Shown: positions 15,737 to 24,082 of the stretch, in pieces | How positions within the stretch are numbered: position 1 is the first letter of the stretch | Layout: each line of letters begins with the position of its first letter | Assembly (NCBI GenBank): GCA_937989875.1 | Contig: CALKBO010000029.1 | Coordinates: 96,398 to 160,397, forward strand | Length of the DNA stretch: 64,000 bases | Direction: 5' to 3' | From: an uncultured Collinsella sp. | Lineage (GTDB): Bacteria; Actinomycetota; Coriobacteriia; Coriobacteriales; Coriobacteriaceae | The notes under the pieces: model-generated | What the model saw: the letters and a program-made list of their open reading frames with translations, nothing else | Database searches by the model: none | Told to the model about the DNA's origin: nothing | Made by a program: the position numbers and the translations under genes

Positions 15737-16921
15737 GTGGCCTTCGAGCACTACATATATACCGGGACGACCCGCCTGCGCTGCGGTTACACTACGGGGA
15801 GCTGCGCCGCGCTCGCGGCGAAGGCGGCCTGCGAGATGCTCTTGTCACGAAAGCCCGTCGGCCTCGTTTCGATCGTCACCCCCGGCGGGCTGCCCGTCGA
15901 GGCGAACGTGGTCGACGCATGCATCGGCGAGAGGTGCGCCCAGTGCGCCGTGCGAAAGGACGCAGGCGACGATGCCGATGTGACCGACGGCGTGCTCGTG
16001 TACGCGCGCGTGGAACATGCGGGGTCGGGCACGGGTGCTGTGGGCAGCAAGGACGTGCCCGCGCACGAATCGGAAGTTTCCGTCGATGGCGGCGTGGGCG
16101 TGGGGCGCGTGACGTTGCCCGGGCTCGAGCAGCCGGTGGGGGCGGCTGCCATCAACGCGACGCCGCGCGCGATGATCACTTCTGCGGTGCGCGAGGTGTG
16201 CGCCGTGCACGGCTTTTCTGGAGATATTGCTGTGACGATTTCGGTACCCGAGGGTGTTGCCCTTGCCGAAAAGACCTTCAACCCGCACCTGGGGATAAAG
16301 GACGGCATCTCCATCCTGGGCACGACGGGCATCGTCGAGCCGCGCAGCCTCGCTGCCTTGCGCGACAGCATCGAGCTTGAGATCCGGCAGCATGCGGCTA
16401 TGGGGCGGCGCGGAGTCGTGCTCACGCCCGGCAACTACGGCGCGCAGTTCATCTCGGGGCATTTCCACCTAAACGGTGCGCCGGTGGTCTTCATCTCCAA
16501 CTTTGTGGGCGATGCGATTGATTACTGCGTTCGTGAGGGATTTACCAATGTCCTTCTTGTGGGACACATCGGCAAGCTGGTGAAGGTCGCGGGCGGCATC
16601 ATGGACACCCATTCGCGTACCGCCGACTGCCGCGCGGAGATTCTGGCCGCCCACGCGGCCATGGCCGGCGCGGGCGCGAATACCGTGCGCGAGATCATGT
16701 CGTCGGTCACGACCACGGCGGCGCTCGAGGTAATCGAGGCCGCCGGCGTGGGGGACGCTGCGCGCGCCTCGCTCGCTGCGGCAATCGAGGACAGGTTGCG
16801 CCGCCGCGCGGCGGGCGCATGCGACATCGCCGCGGTCGTGTTCGACGCCGAGCGCCGCGAGCTTTTCCGCACGTCGGGCGCCGATGCAGTTATCGGGGAA
16901 TTGGGGGCGACGTATGAGTAA
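15737..16921 (+). CDS. cbiD: Cobalt-precorrin-5B C1-methyltransferase
   Basis: The 394-residue protein is CbiD, the C1-methyltransferase found only in the anaerobic (early cobalt) pathway. The N terminus has RCGYTTGSCAALAAKAA, the middle has the AVVKDAGDD-type phrase RKDAGDDADVTDG, and later come NPHLGIKDGISILGTTGIVEP and VGHIGKLVKVAGGIMDTHS. The GTG at 15737 starts 1 base after the cbiF stop. No second route enzyme (CobF) is present. Its end overlaps the cbiL remnant by 8 bases. Confidence 0.93.
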   Translation: MAFEHYIYTGTTRLRCGYTTGSCAALAAKAACEMLLSRKPVGLVSIVTPGGLPVEANVVDACIGERCAQCAVRKDAGDDADVTDGVLVYARVEHAGSGTGAVGSKDVPAHESEVSVDGGVGVGRVTLPGLEQPVGAAAINATPRAMITSAVREVCAVHGFSGDIAVTISVPEGVALAEKTFNPHLGIKDGISILGTTGIVEPRSLAALRDSIELEIRQHAAMGRRGVVLTPGNYGAQFISGHFHLNGAPVVFISNFVGDAIDYCVREGFTNVLLVGHIGKLVKVAGGIMDTHSRTADCRAEILAAHAAMAGAGANTVREIMSSVTTTAALEVIEAAGVGDAARASLAAAIEDRLRRRAAGACDIAAVVFDAERRELFRTSGADAVIGELGATYE

Positions 16922-17147
16922 AGGCGTGCTGTACGGCGTGGGCCGCGCAATCGGCTGGCCGGGGACGAAGGTGGTCATGAAGGCGCGCCGCTCGCTTGCG
17001 GACACGAAGCGCATCCTTCGCGAGGAGGGCGCCTTCGACGGTGCCGAGCTCGTAGAGGACTGTGGGCTTCCGGGCGAGCGCGTGTACCGCTCGCTCGACG
17101 ATGTGCCCGATCGGGGCAGCTACTTCTCGACGATGGTGGTGCGCTAG
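16914..17147 (+). pseudogene. cbiL: cbiL remnant: C20-methyltransferase with central part deleted, in frame
   Basis: The 77-codon frame starts with SKGVLYGVG, the usual first strand of a tetrapyrrole methylase. It then jumps to WPGTKVVMKARRSLADTKRIL, CGLPGERVYRSLDDV and YFSTMVVR, which align with the last 60-65 residues of CbiL/CobI (precorrin-2 C20-methyltransferase, normally about 230-240 residues). Around 150 residues are missing, including the GDP/SAM-binding core, so no catalytic activity is expected. Overlaps with cbiD and direct contact with cbiG (TAGATG) are intact, so the deletion kept the reading frame and operon spacing. A full-length C20-methyltransferase must exist elsewhere if the pathway works. 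Confidence 0.82.
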
Positions 17148-18281
17148 ATGAGGGTTTCCTGCATAGCGTTCACCGAGAGGGGATATGCGTTTGCGGAGCG
17201 CACCGCACGCGCGCTTTCCGATTGCGCACAGACAGGTGAAGATGACCCTGGCTGGGACGTTTCCGTTTCGCGCGGGTTCGGCGAGGGGAAGGCCGACCTG
17301 CGCGCATGGACGGCGCTCGCGTGGGAAGCGTCGGACGCGCTTCTGTTCGTGGGCGCGGCGGGCATCGCCGTGCGGGCGATCGCGCCGCATGTCGCCTCGA
17401 AGGCAAACGATCCCGCGGTTGTGGCGATCGATGAGGCGGGGCGCTTTGCCGTCCCGCTTTTGTCGGGGCATTTGGGCGGTGCGAACGAGCTTGCGCAAAC
17501 CGTGGCACGCGCGGCAGGGGCCATCCCCGTCATCACCACGGCGACCGACGTCCGCGGCGTGTGGGCGGTGGATACGTGGGCGCGCCGTGCGGGGCTCGCC
17601 GTTTCGAATCCCGAGGCTATCAAGCGAGTGTCGGCGCGGCTGCTTTCGGGCGGGCGCGTGACGCTCTATTCCGATATGCCGATTTCGGGACAGTCGCCTG
17701 AGGGGGTTGATATTTCGTCCGACCGCGCTCGGGCCGATATCGTCGTGTCGCCGTTCGCTGGCGCGAATGCAGGTGCGTCCGTTCGCGAGGCGGAGACAAC
17801 GGGCGAGGTCGTACCCGCCGGTGTGACGGGGAAGCCGGCGGGCGTGCGGGCGCAGGCGCCTGCGCCCGAGCCGCTTCGCCTTGTCGTGCCCTGCATCGTT
17901 GCGGGCATAGGGTGCCGTCGCGGTGCGTGCGCCGAAGCGATCGGGGAGGCGTTTCTTCTCGCGTGCGGGCAGGCGGGCATCTTGCCTTCGGCCGTGCGCG
18001 AGGTGGCGACGATCGACGTGAAGGCGCACGAGGAGGGTCTGCTCGCCTTCTGCCGCGCGCGCAATATCCCGCTTGCGACCTATTCCGCAGAGGAGTTGTC
18101 GCAGGTCGAAGGCAGCGTTTCGCCATCTGATTTCGTGCGCGCGATGGTGGGGGTCGACAACGTGTGCGAGCGCGCAGCGCTCGCGGGCGGGGGCAAACTT
18201 ATCTTCCCGAAGCTCGCTCACGGCGGCGTGACCGTCGCGTTTTCCAAGGTAACTATCGAACTTTCGTTTAAGGAGCGGTGA
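17148..18281 (+). CDS. cbiG: Cobalt-precorrin-5A hydrolase
   Basis: The 377-residue CbiG opens the delta-lactone of cobalt-precorrin-5A and releases acetaldehyde, a step specific to the anaerobic pathway. The N-terminal domain shows ALLFVGAAGIAVRAIAPHV and PLLSGHLGGANELA. A variable middle (about residues 190-240) is low in recognisable motifs. The C-terminal domain has VAGIGCRRGACAEAI and the conserved LATYSAEELSQVEG. The ATG follows the cbiL-remnant stop directly and the stop overlaps the cbiH start (TGATG). Confidence 0.92.
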   Translation: MRVSCIAFTERGYAFAERTARALSDCAQTGEDDPGWDVSVSRGFGEGKADLRAWTALAWEASDALLFVGAAGIAVRAIAPHVASKANDPAVVAIDEAGRFAVPLLSGHLGGANELAQTVARAAGAIPVITTATDVRGVWAVDTWARRAGLAVSNPEAIKRVSARLLSGGRVTLYSDMPISGQSPEGVDISSDRARADIVVSPFAGANAGASVREAETTGEVVPAGVTGKPAGVRAQAPAPEPLRLVVPCIVAGIGCRRGACAEAIGEAFLLACGQAGILPSAVREVATIDVKAHEEGLLAFCRARNIPLATYSAEELSQVEGSVSPSDFVRAMVGVDNVCERAALAGGGKLIFPKLAHGGVTVAFSKVTIELSFKER

Positions 18282-19024
18282 TGGGAAAGCTCTTCGTGGT
18301 GGGGATCGGCCCGGGCGGCCCCGACGGCATGACGATTGCGGCTCGGCGCGCGCTCGAGGCGGCCGACATCGTTGTGGGGTACACGAAATACGTGGAGCTC
18401 GCGCTCGCCGCCGTGCCCGACGCGGCGCATCTCGCGACGCCGATGATGCACGAGGTCGAACGGTGCCGCCTGGCGCTTTCGCGCGCGCAGAGCGGAGAAG
18501 CCGTGGCGCTCGTGTGCAGCGGTGACGCGGGCGTGTACGGTATGGCGAGCCCCGTGCTGGAGCTTGCGGAGGACTACCCCGATGTAGACGTGGAGGTTAT
18601 TGCCGGGGCCACCGCGGCTCAGAGCGGGTCGGCGGTGCTCGGCGCCCCGCTTGCCCACGACTTCGCGGTCGTGTCGCTCTCCGACCTGCTCACGCCGTGG
18701 GAGGTCATCGAGCGCAGGCTCGCCGCCGTGGCGAGCGCCGACTTCTGCATCTGTTTGTACAACCCGCGCAGCAGAAAGCGCGCCGACAGGCTCTCGCGCG
18801 CGGCGAAGATTATGCTCGAATGGAAGGCCCCCGACACGCTCTGCGGCTGGGTACGCAACATCGGGCGCGAGGAGCAGCAGTCGGGCATGTGCAGGCTCTC
18901 CGAGCTGGGGGAGCTCGACGCCGACATGTTCACCACCGTGTTCGTCGGCAACGCGGACACGAAGCGCGTGGGCGGCCGTATGGTCACGCCGCGCGGGTAT
19001 CGGGAGATTCCATGCGAAAGGTAA
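18281..19024 (+). CDS. cbiH: Cobalt-precorrin-3B C17-methyltransferase
   Basis: The 247-residue tetrapyrrole methylase (CbiH/CobJ) methylates C17 with ring contraction. It has VVGIGPGGPDGMTIAAR, VCSGDAGVYGMASPVLE, GATAAQSGSAVLGAPLAHDF and LYNPRSRKRADRL, all diagnostic of CobJ. The ATG at 18281 overlaps the cbiG stop by one base; a GTG one codon earlier is possible. Its end overlaps the next gene by 13 bases. Other CbiH proteins may carry a C-terminal CbiG or iron-sulfur extension; this one does not. Confidence 0.93.
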   Translation: MGKLFVVGIGPGGPDGMTIAARRALEAADIVVGYTKYVELALAAVPDAAHLATPMMHEVERCRLALSRAQSGEAVALVCSGDAGVYGMASPVLELAEDYPDVDVEVIAGATAAQSGSAVLGAPLAHDFAVVSLSDLLTPWEVIERRLAAVASADFCICLYNPRSRKRADRLSRAAKIMLEWKAPDTLCGWVRNIGREEQQSGMCRLSELGELDADMFTTVFVGNADTKRVGGRMVTPRGYREIPCER

Positions 19025-20259
19025 CGATCATCGGGGCGGGGCCCGGAAACCCCGACTTGCTCTCGCGCGCGGCGCTCGACGCGATCGACATCGCCGACGT
19101 GGTCATCGGCGCTCATCGCGCGCTTGCCGGCATCGACGTGCCGCCCGGCGTGGTGAGATGCGAGCTCGTGAAGACGGCGGACATTGTCGCCGCGCTCACC
19201 GATGCGGCGTCGTGGCAGCGCGCCGTGGTCGTGATGACGGGCGATGTGGGGCTGTTCAGCGGCGCACGCCGCCTGGTGGAGGCGCTCTCCGGCGACGCGC
19301 AGGTGGACGTGCGCGTCATTCCCGGCATAAGCTCAGCGTCGTATCTCGCCGCGCGCCTCGCGCGTCCATGGCAGGATTGGCGCTTCGCGAGCGCTCACGG
19401 CGTGGCGTGCGACATCGCGGCCGAGGCCGAGCGCGCAGGTGAGCTCTTCCTCGTCACGTCGGGAGGGGAAGACCCCTCGCGGCTTTCGGGCGTGCTTGTG
19501 CAGGCGGGCTTCGGGGACGCGCGCGTGACGGTGGCCGAGCGCCTGTCGTACCCCGACGAGTGCATCACCTGCGCGACCGCAAGTGAAATTGCAGGTCAGA
19601 CGTTCGACGACTTGAACGTGATGCTTATCGAGTTCGCAGGCGGCGCCGCGAGCTCCCGCTGGCCGTACGCTTCCTCGGGCATTCCCGACGAGCTCTTCAT
19701 CCGCGGCGACGTTCCCATGACCAAGCAAGAGGTGCGCGCCGTCGCGCTCGCGAAGCTGCGCCTTACCGCGACCGACACCGTTTGGGACGTCGGCGCCGGC
19801 ACGGGGAGCGTGTCGATCGAGGCGGCGCTCGTCGCGCGAGCGGGGTCGGTATGGGCGGTTGAGCGCAACGCGGCCGGCGTGCGGCTCATCCGAGAGAACG
19901 CGGATGCATTCGGGTGCGGCAACGTGAATACGGTCCCCGGTGTCGCCCCCGAAGCGCTCGCGAAACTGCCCGTCCCCGACGCCGTGTTCGTCGGCGGGAG
20001 CGCGGGCGAGCTTCTCTCCATCGTGGAGGCGGCGCTCGAGAAGAACTCGCAGGTTCGCCTGTGCGTGCCATGCGTCACCGTTGAGACGCTCACCGAGGCG
20101 TGCGCGCTCCTCTCGGGTTCGCGCTTTAAGGGGTTCGAGGCGTGCCAGGTGTCGGCCGCTCGCGCCGAGGCTGTAGGCTCGCACCATCTTATGAAGTCGC
20201 AAAACCCCGTGTTCCTCGTCAGCGCGCGTGGTGCAGGTGGGGAAGGCGGCGCCCGGTGA
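19012..20259 (+). CDS. cbiET: CbiE-CbiT fusion: cobalt-precorrin-6B/7 methyltransferase and decarboxylase
   Basis: The 415-residue protein joins two enzymes. Residues 1-210 are a CbiE-type C5 methyltransferase (IIGAGPGNPDLLSRAAL, MTGDVGLFSGARRLVE). Residues about 225-415 are a CbiT-type C15 methyltransferase and C12 decarboxylase with a Rossmann SAM motif (DVGAGTGSVSIEAA) and VERNAAGVRLIREN. PDELFIRGDVPMTKQEVRA marks the junction and is typical of CbiT. Such CobL-like fusions are common. The ATG lies inside the end of cbiH, and the stop overlaps the cbiA GTG (GTGA). Confidence 0.93.
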   Translation: MRKVTIIGAGPGNPDLLSRAALDAIDIADVVIGAHRALAGIDVPPGVVRCELVKTADIVAALTDAASWQRAVVVMTGDVGLFSGARRLVEALSGDAQVDVRVIPGISSASYLAARLARPWQDWRFASAHGVACDIAAEAERAGELFLVTSGGEDPSRLSGVLVQAGFGDARVTVAERLSYPDECITCATASEIAGQTFDDLNVMLIEFAGGAASSRWPYASSGIPDELFIRGDVPMTKQEVRAVALAKLRLTATDTVWDVGAGTGSVSIEAALVARAGSVWAVERNAAGVRLIRENADAFGCGNVNTVPGVAPEALAKLPVPDAVFVGGSAGELLSIVEAALEKNSQVRLCVPCVTVETLTEACALLSGSRFKGFEACQVSAARAEAVGSHHLMKSQNPVFLVSARGAGGEGGAR

Positions 20260-21638
20260 GCACGTCTATCCCGCGCTTCATGTTCGCTGCGCCCTCGAGC
20301 GGGAGCGGTAAGACGGTCGTAACGTGCGCGCTCCTGCGCGCGCTCGCGCGCCGCGGCCTCGCATGCGCGGCCTTCAAATGCGGCCCCGACTACATTGACC
20401 CGCTCTTTCATCGCCGCGTCGTGGGTGCGCGCTCGGGCAACTTAGACGGCTTCTTCACCGACGCCCCGACGCTGCGCGCCTTGCTCGCCCGCGGCGCTGC
20501 GGGCGCGGATGTCGCGGTGCTCGAGGGGGTCATGGGCTTCTACGACGGCATGGCGCCCGGCGTGGCCGACGCGAGCAGCTACCAGGTTGCGCGCGACACG
20601 GAAACGCCGGTCGTTTTAGTGGTGAACGGGCGCGGGGCGTCTTTATCGCTCGCCGCCGTAATCCGCGGCATCGCCGATTTCCTGCCTTGTGCGAACGTGC
20701 GCGGCGTCGTGCTGAACAAGACGAGCGCCGCTGCCTGCGCCTACGCGGCGCCTGCGATCGAGAAGCACACGGGCGTCGCGGTTTTGGGTAATATTCCCGC
20801 CGACGAGGCGTTCTCGCTCGAAAGCCGGCATCTGGGGCTTGTGACCGCCGACGAAGTCAAGCAGCTCTCCGCGCGCATCGACAAGATGGCCGAGCTGGTG
20901 GAAAAGAGCGTCGACGTCGACCGCTTGCTCGAAATAGCGGCGACGGCACCCGATATCCGCGAGGAACCTTACCGGTTGGAGCCGATCGCGGGAGTGCGGC
21001 CCATCGTCGCCGTCGCGCGTGACGAGGCGTTCTCGTTCTACTACGAGGAGAACCTGCGCGCGCTCAAGGACCTGGGTTGCGAGCTTGCCTTTTTCAGCCC
21101 CCTGTGTGATAGCGATTTGCCCCGGGGGACAAGCGCCCTCTATCTGGGAGGCGGCTACCCGGAGCTCCATGCGCGGCAGCTCTCCGAGAACGCGCCGATG
21201 CGCGAGGCAGTGCGGCGCGCGGTGGAATCCGGCATGCCGACGGTTGCCGAATGCGGTGGGTTTCTGTACCTGCAGCGCGAAATCTCCGATAGCGAGGGGC
21301 GGCGCTGGCCTGTTGCGGGCGCCCTTGAGGGCGCAAGCGAGAAAGGGGGAAGGCTGTCCCATTTCGGGTACGTGGAGCTCACTTCCCAACGCGACGGGCT
21401 CTACGGGCCGCGTGGCACACGCATCCGCGCGCACGAGTTCCACTACTGGCAGTCCACCTGCCCGGGCGGCGACTTCTGGGCGCAGAAGCCCCGGCGCGAC
21501 AAGGGCTGGCCGTGCATGACGACCACCCCTTCCCTGGTTGCGGGCTTCCCGCATGTGTACTATTCTGCGAACCCCGACGTTGCGCGCGCGTTCGCGTCTG
21601 CCGCAGCGTCGTTCGCAGAGAGGAGACGGCATGGCTGA
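20256..21638 (+). CDS. cbiA: Cobyrinate a,c-diamide synthase
   Basis: This 460-residue glutamine-dependent amidotransferase amidates the a and c side chains of cobyrinate. The N-terminal ATP-binding domain has APSSGSGKTVVTCALLRAL, CGPDYIDPLFH and EGVMGFYDG. The C-terminal class I glutaminase domain has LYLGGGYPELHARQL and the nucleophile-containing AECGGFLYLQ near residue 330. HEFHYW is near the end. The GTG start overlaps the cbiET stop by 3 bases. The stop overlaps cobT by 8 bases. Confidence 0.94.
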   Translation: MSTSIPRFMFAAPSSGSGKTVVTCALLRALARRGLACAAFKCGPDYIDPLFHRRVVGARSGNLDGFFTDAPTLRALLARGAAGADVAVLEGVMGFYDGMAPGVADASSYQVARDTETPVVLVVNGRGASLSLAAVIRGIADFLPCANVRGVVLNKTSAAACAYAAPAIEKHTGVAVLGNIPADEAFSLESRHLGLVTADEVKQLSARIDKMAELVEKSVDVDRLLEIAATAPDIREEPYRLEPIAGVRPIVAVARDEAFSFYYEENLRALKDLGCELAFFSPLCDSDLPRGTSALYLGGGYPELHARQLSENAPMREAVRRAVESGMPTVAECGGFLYLQREISDSEGRRWPVAGALEGASEKGGRLSHFGYVELTSQRDGLYGPRGTRIRAHEFHYWQSTCPGGDFWAQKPRRDKGWPCMTTTPSLVAGFPHVYYSANPDVARAFASAAASFAERRRHG

Positions 21639-22773
21639 AGCAACCGAAACCGCGCTTGCCTGCATCCGCGAGGAAGTCGAGCGCGCGTTCTCGTCGGCGC
21701 CGGGCGCCGTGCTCGAAGCCGCGCTCTCCCGGATCGCGCCCGCAGACGAGTGTGCCCGCGCCGCCGCGTACGACGCGTGGGATTCCATCGCGCATCCTTT
21801 GGGGGGATTGGGCGACTTTGAAGACGCCGTCGCGTGTATCGCCGCAGCTCAGGGGAGCGCCGAGGTGGCCGAGTTTCCCCGTGCGCTCGCGGTATTCTTC
21901 TCCGACAACGGGGTCGTTGCCGAAGGCGTGTCGCAAAGCGGGCAAGACGTGACGCGAGCCGTCGCGCGCAACATGTGCGAGGGGGCCACGAGCGCCTGCC
22001 GCATGGCGGCGTTCGCGGGTGCCGAGGTCGTGCCCGTCGACGTGGGCATGGCCCGGGGCTTAGAAGACGCGCGCATGGTGCGCGCGAACGTGCGGCGGGG
22101 GAGCGGCAACATCGCGTACGGCCCCGCTATGTCTCGCGATGGGGCCGTGCGCGCGATCGAGGTCGGAATCGCCGTCGCGTGCGGGCTTGCCCGCGCCGGC
22201 GTGCGCCTTCTCGCCGCGGGCGAGATGGGCATCGGCAACACGACCACCTCGGCGGCGGTGGCCGCAGTGCTCCTCCGGGCGGACGCGCGGAGCCTCGTCG
22301 GGCGCGGCGCGGGGCTCTCGGACGCCTCGCTCGCGCGCAAGCGCGACGTGGTCGAGCGCGCTATCGACGCGAACTCGCCCGATCCCGCCGACCCGATCGA
22401 CGTGCTCTCGAAGGTGGGCGGCTTCGACATCGCGGCGATGTGTGGCTTCTGCCTGGGGGCCGCGGCCTCGAAGGCGCCGGCGCTCCTCGACGGGGTCATA
22501 TCCTGCACGGCGGCCCTGTGCGCGGCGCGCCTGTGCCCCAACGCCTTGGGCTACCTCGTGGGCACCCACACATCAAGCGAACCCGCAAGCCAGGAGCTCC
22601 TTCGCGAGCTCGGCATAAAGGCACCCCTCGACGCAGGCATGCACTTGGGCGAGGGCGCGGGCGCCATGGCGTATCTGCCCCTTCTGGATTCGGCGCTGCG
22701 CGTGTACCGGGATGGGAAGACGTTCACGGCGACTGGCATGGCTGCTTACGAGCATTTCGAGGCCGGAAAATGA
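21631..22773 (+). CDS. cobT: Nicotinate-nucleotide:dimethylbenzimidazole phosphoribosyltransferase
   Basis: The 380-residue CobT activates the lower-ligand base to its alpha-ribotide. FFSDNGVVAEGVSQSGQDVT, GEMGIGNTTTSAAVAAVLL and GMHLGEGAGAM are the family signatures; the last contains the catalytic Glu. GAGAGGAGACGGC precedes the ATG. No bza or bluB genes for dimethylbenzimidazole synthesis are in the window, so the lower ligand may be another base or salvaged. The stop overlaps cobU by 4 bases (ATGA). Confidence 0.94.
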   Translation: MAEATETALACIREEVERAFSSAPGAVLEAALSRIAPADECARAAAYDAWDSIAHPLGGLGDFEDAVACIAAAQGSAEVAEFPRALAVFFSDNGVVAEGVSQSGQDVTRAVARNMCEGATSACRMAAFAGAEVVPVDVGMARGLEDARMVRANVRRGSGNIAYGPAMSRDGAVRAIEVGIAVACGLARAGVRLLAAGEMGIGNTTTSAAVAAVLLRADARSLVGRGAGLSDASLARKRDVVERAIDANSPDPADPIDVLSKVGGFDIAAMCGFCLGAAASKAPALLDGVISCTAALCAARLCPNALGYLVGTHTSSEPASQELLRELGIKAPLDAGMHLGEGAGAMAYLPLLDSALRVYRDGKTFTATGMAAYEHFEAGK

Positions 22774-23318
22774 CGGTGACGCTCGTCATCGGCGCCGCCG
22801 CGAGCGGCAAGAGCGCCTACGCCGAGTCCCTGTGCCTCGGGCACGACGGCCCCCGCGTGTACGTGGCAACGATGGAGCCCTTCGGGGAAGAGGGCGCCCG
22901 CCGCATCGCACGCCATCGGGCGCTGCGCGAGGGCAAGGGGTTTTCCACCCTCGAGTGCACGCGTGACGTGGGCGCCGCAGTGTCCGGGCTTCCGCGCGGC
23001 TGCACACTTCTTTTGGAGGACGTGGGCAACCTGGTTGCGAACGAGCTCTTCGCGGAAGGCGGCTTGTCCCCACGTGACCCCGACGCTGCGGCGCGCGAGG
23101 TGCTCGGAGACATCGAACGGCTCGCTCAGGCCGCTGCGTATACGGTGGTGGTCTCCGTCGACGTGTTCGCCGATGGGATGCGCTACGATGAGGGGACCGA
23201 GGCATGGAGGCGCGCGCTCGCGCGCGTGAACGCGGGCGTGGCGGCGCTGGCCGACCGCGCAGTCGAAGTGGTATGCGGGATTCCCGTGTGGATGAAAGGC
23301 GAAGGACCTACAAGGTGA
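22770..23318 (+). CDS. cobU: Adenosylcobinamide kinase / guanylyltransferase
   Basis: The 182-residue CobU phosphorylates adenosylcobinamide and attaches GMP. The P-loop is GAAASGKSAYAE at residues 8-19. YVATMEPFGEEGARRIARHR gives the guanylylated His region, and LLLEDVGNLVANELF and VSVDVFADGMRYDEGTE match the family. It overlaps cobT and cobS by 4 bases each. A second CobU-like domain is encoded two genes downstream, fused to a phosphatase. Confidence 0.92.
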   Translation: MTVTLVIGAAASGKSAYAESLCLGHDGPRVYVATMEPFGEEGARRIARHRALREGKGFSTLECTRDVGAAVSGLPRGCTLLLEDVGNLVANELFAEGGLSPRDPDAAAREVLGDIERLAQAAAYTVVVSVDVFADGMRYDEGTEAWRRALARVNAGVAALADRAVEVVCGIPVWMKGEGPTR

Positions 23319-24082
23319 AGATAGCAGAGGCAATCGGCGCGGCGTTCGGAACGTTCTCGCGCATCCCCGTCCCGAAATCGGCCTGGACCGATTTCGGATC
23401 AACCCATGCGCTTGCCGCGTTTCCCCTGGTGGGCCTTGCGGAAGGCTTCCTCATGACGGCGTGGGGGCACGTGGCGAACCTGCTCGGCGTGCCCGCGACC
23501 ATCGTCGCGGCCGTGCTCGTGGCGTTGCCTGTGGCGGTGACGGGAGGCATCCACCTAGACGGGCTCTGCGACACCTCCGATGCGCTTGCAAGTTGGGCCC
23601 CGCGCGAGCGAAAGCTCGAGATCATGCACGACCCGCGGGCGGGCGCCTTCGGGGTCATCGGTGTTGTCGTGTACCTTATTCTGCAGTTTTCCCTGTTTAC
23701 CGCGCTGCCGCTTACGGCGGGGGCGTTCCTCGCGCTTCTGTGCTCGCTCGTGTTCTCCCGCGCGCTTTCGGGGCTCGCCGTAGAATGCTGGCCTGCCGCG
23801 CGGGCGGACGGCATGGCCGCGGGGCTCTCGCCTGCGAAGAAGCGCGCGGCGATCGTCGTGCCGCTTTGCGCTTTCGCTGCGGCTTCGGCTGCAGGGATGG
23901 TCGTGTGCGCTCAGGCCGTCGGCGCCCTTATGGCGGTGGCTGGGCTTTTGGCGGTCGCGTGGTACCGCCATGTTGCCCTGTTCCGCTTCGGCGGGGTGAC
24001 GGGGGATTTGGCCGGATGGTTTCTGCAATGGGCCGAGCTCGCGATGCTTGCCATGCTGGTGGCGGGGGGCATGCTCCTATGA
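23315..24082 (+). CDS. cobS: Adenosylcobinamide-GDP ribazoletransferase (cobalamin synthase)
   Basis: The 255-residue integral membrane enzyme joins adenosylcobinamide-GDP with alpha-ribazole or its phosphate. FSRIPVP near the start, HLDGLCDTSDALAS with the metal-binding acidic residues, and MHDPRAGAFGVIGVV are diagnostic. About six hydrophobic segments follow. A GTG at 23315 overlaps the cobU stop. The 3' end overlaps the next gene (ATGA). Confidence 0.92.
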   Translation: MKIAEAIGAAFGTFSRIPVPKSAWTDFGSTHALAAFPLVGLAEGFLMTAWGHVANLLGVPATIVAAVLVALPVAVTGGIHLDGLCDTSDALASWAPRERKLEIMHDPRAGAFGVIGVVVYLILQFSLFTALPLTAGAFLALLCSLVFSRALSGLAVECWPAARADGMAAGLSPAKKRAAIVVPLCAFAAASAAGMVVCAQAVGALMAVAGLLAVAWYRHVALFRFGGVTGDLAGWFLQWAELAMLAMLVAGGMLL

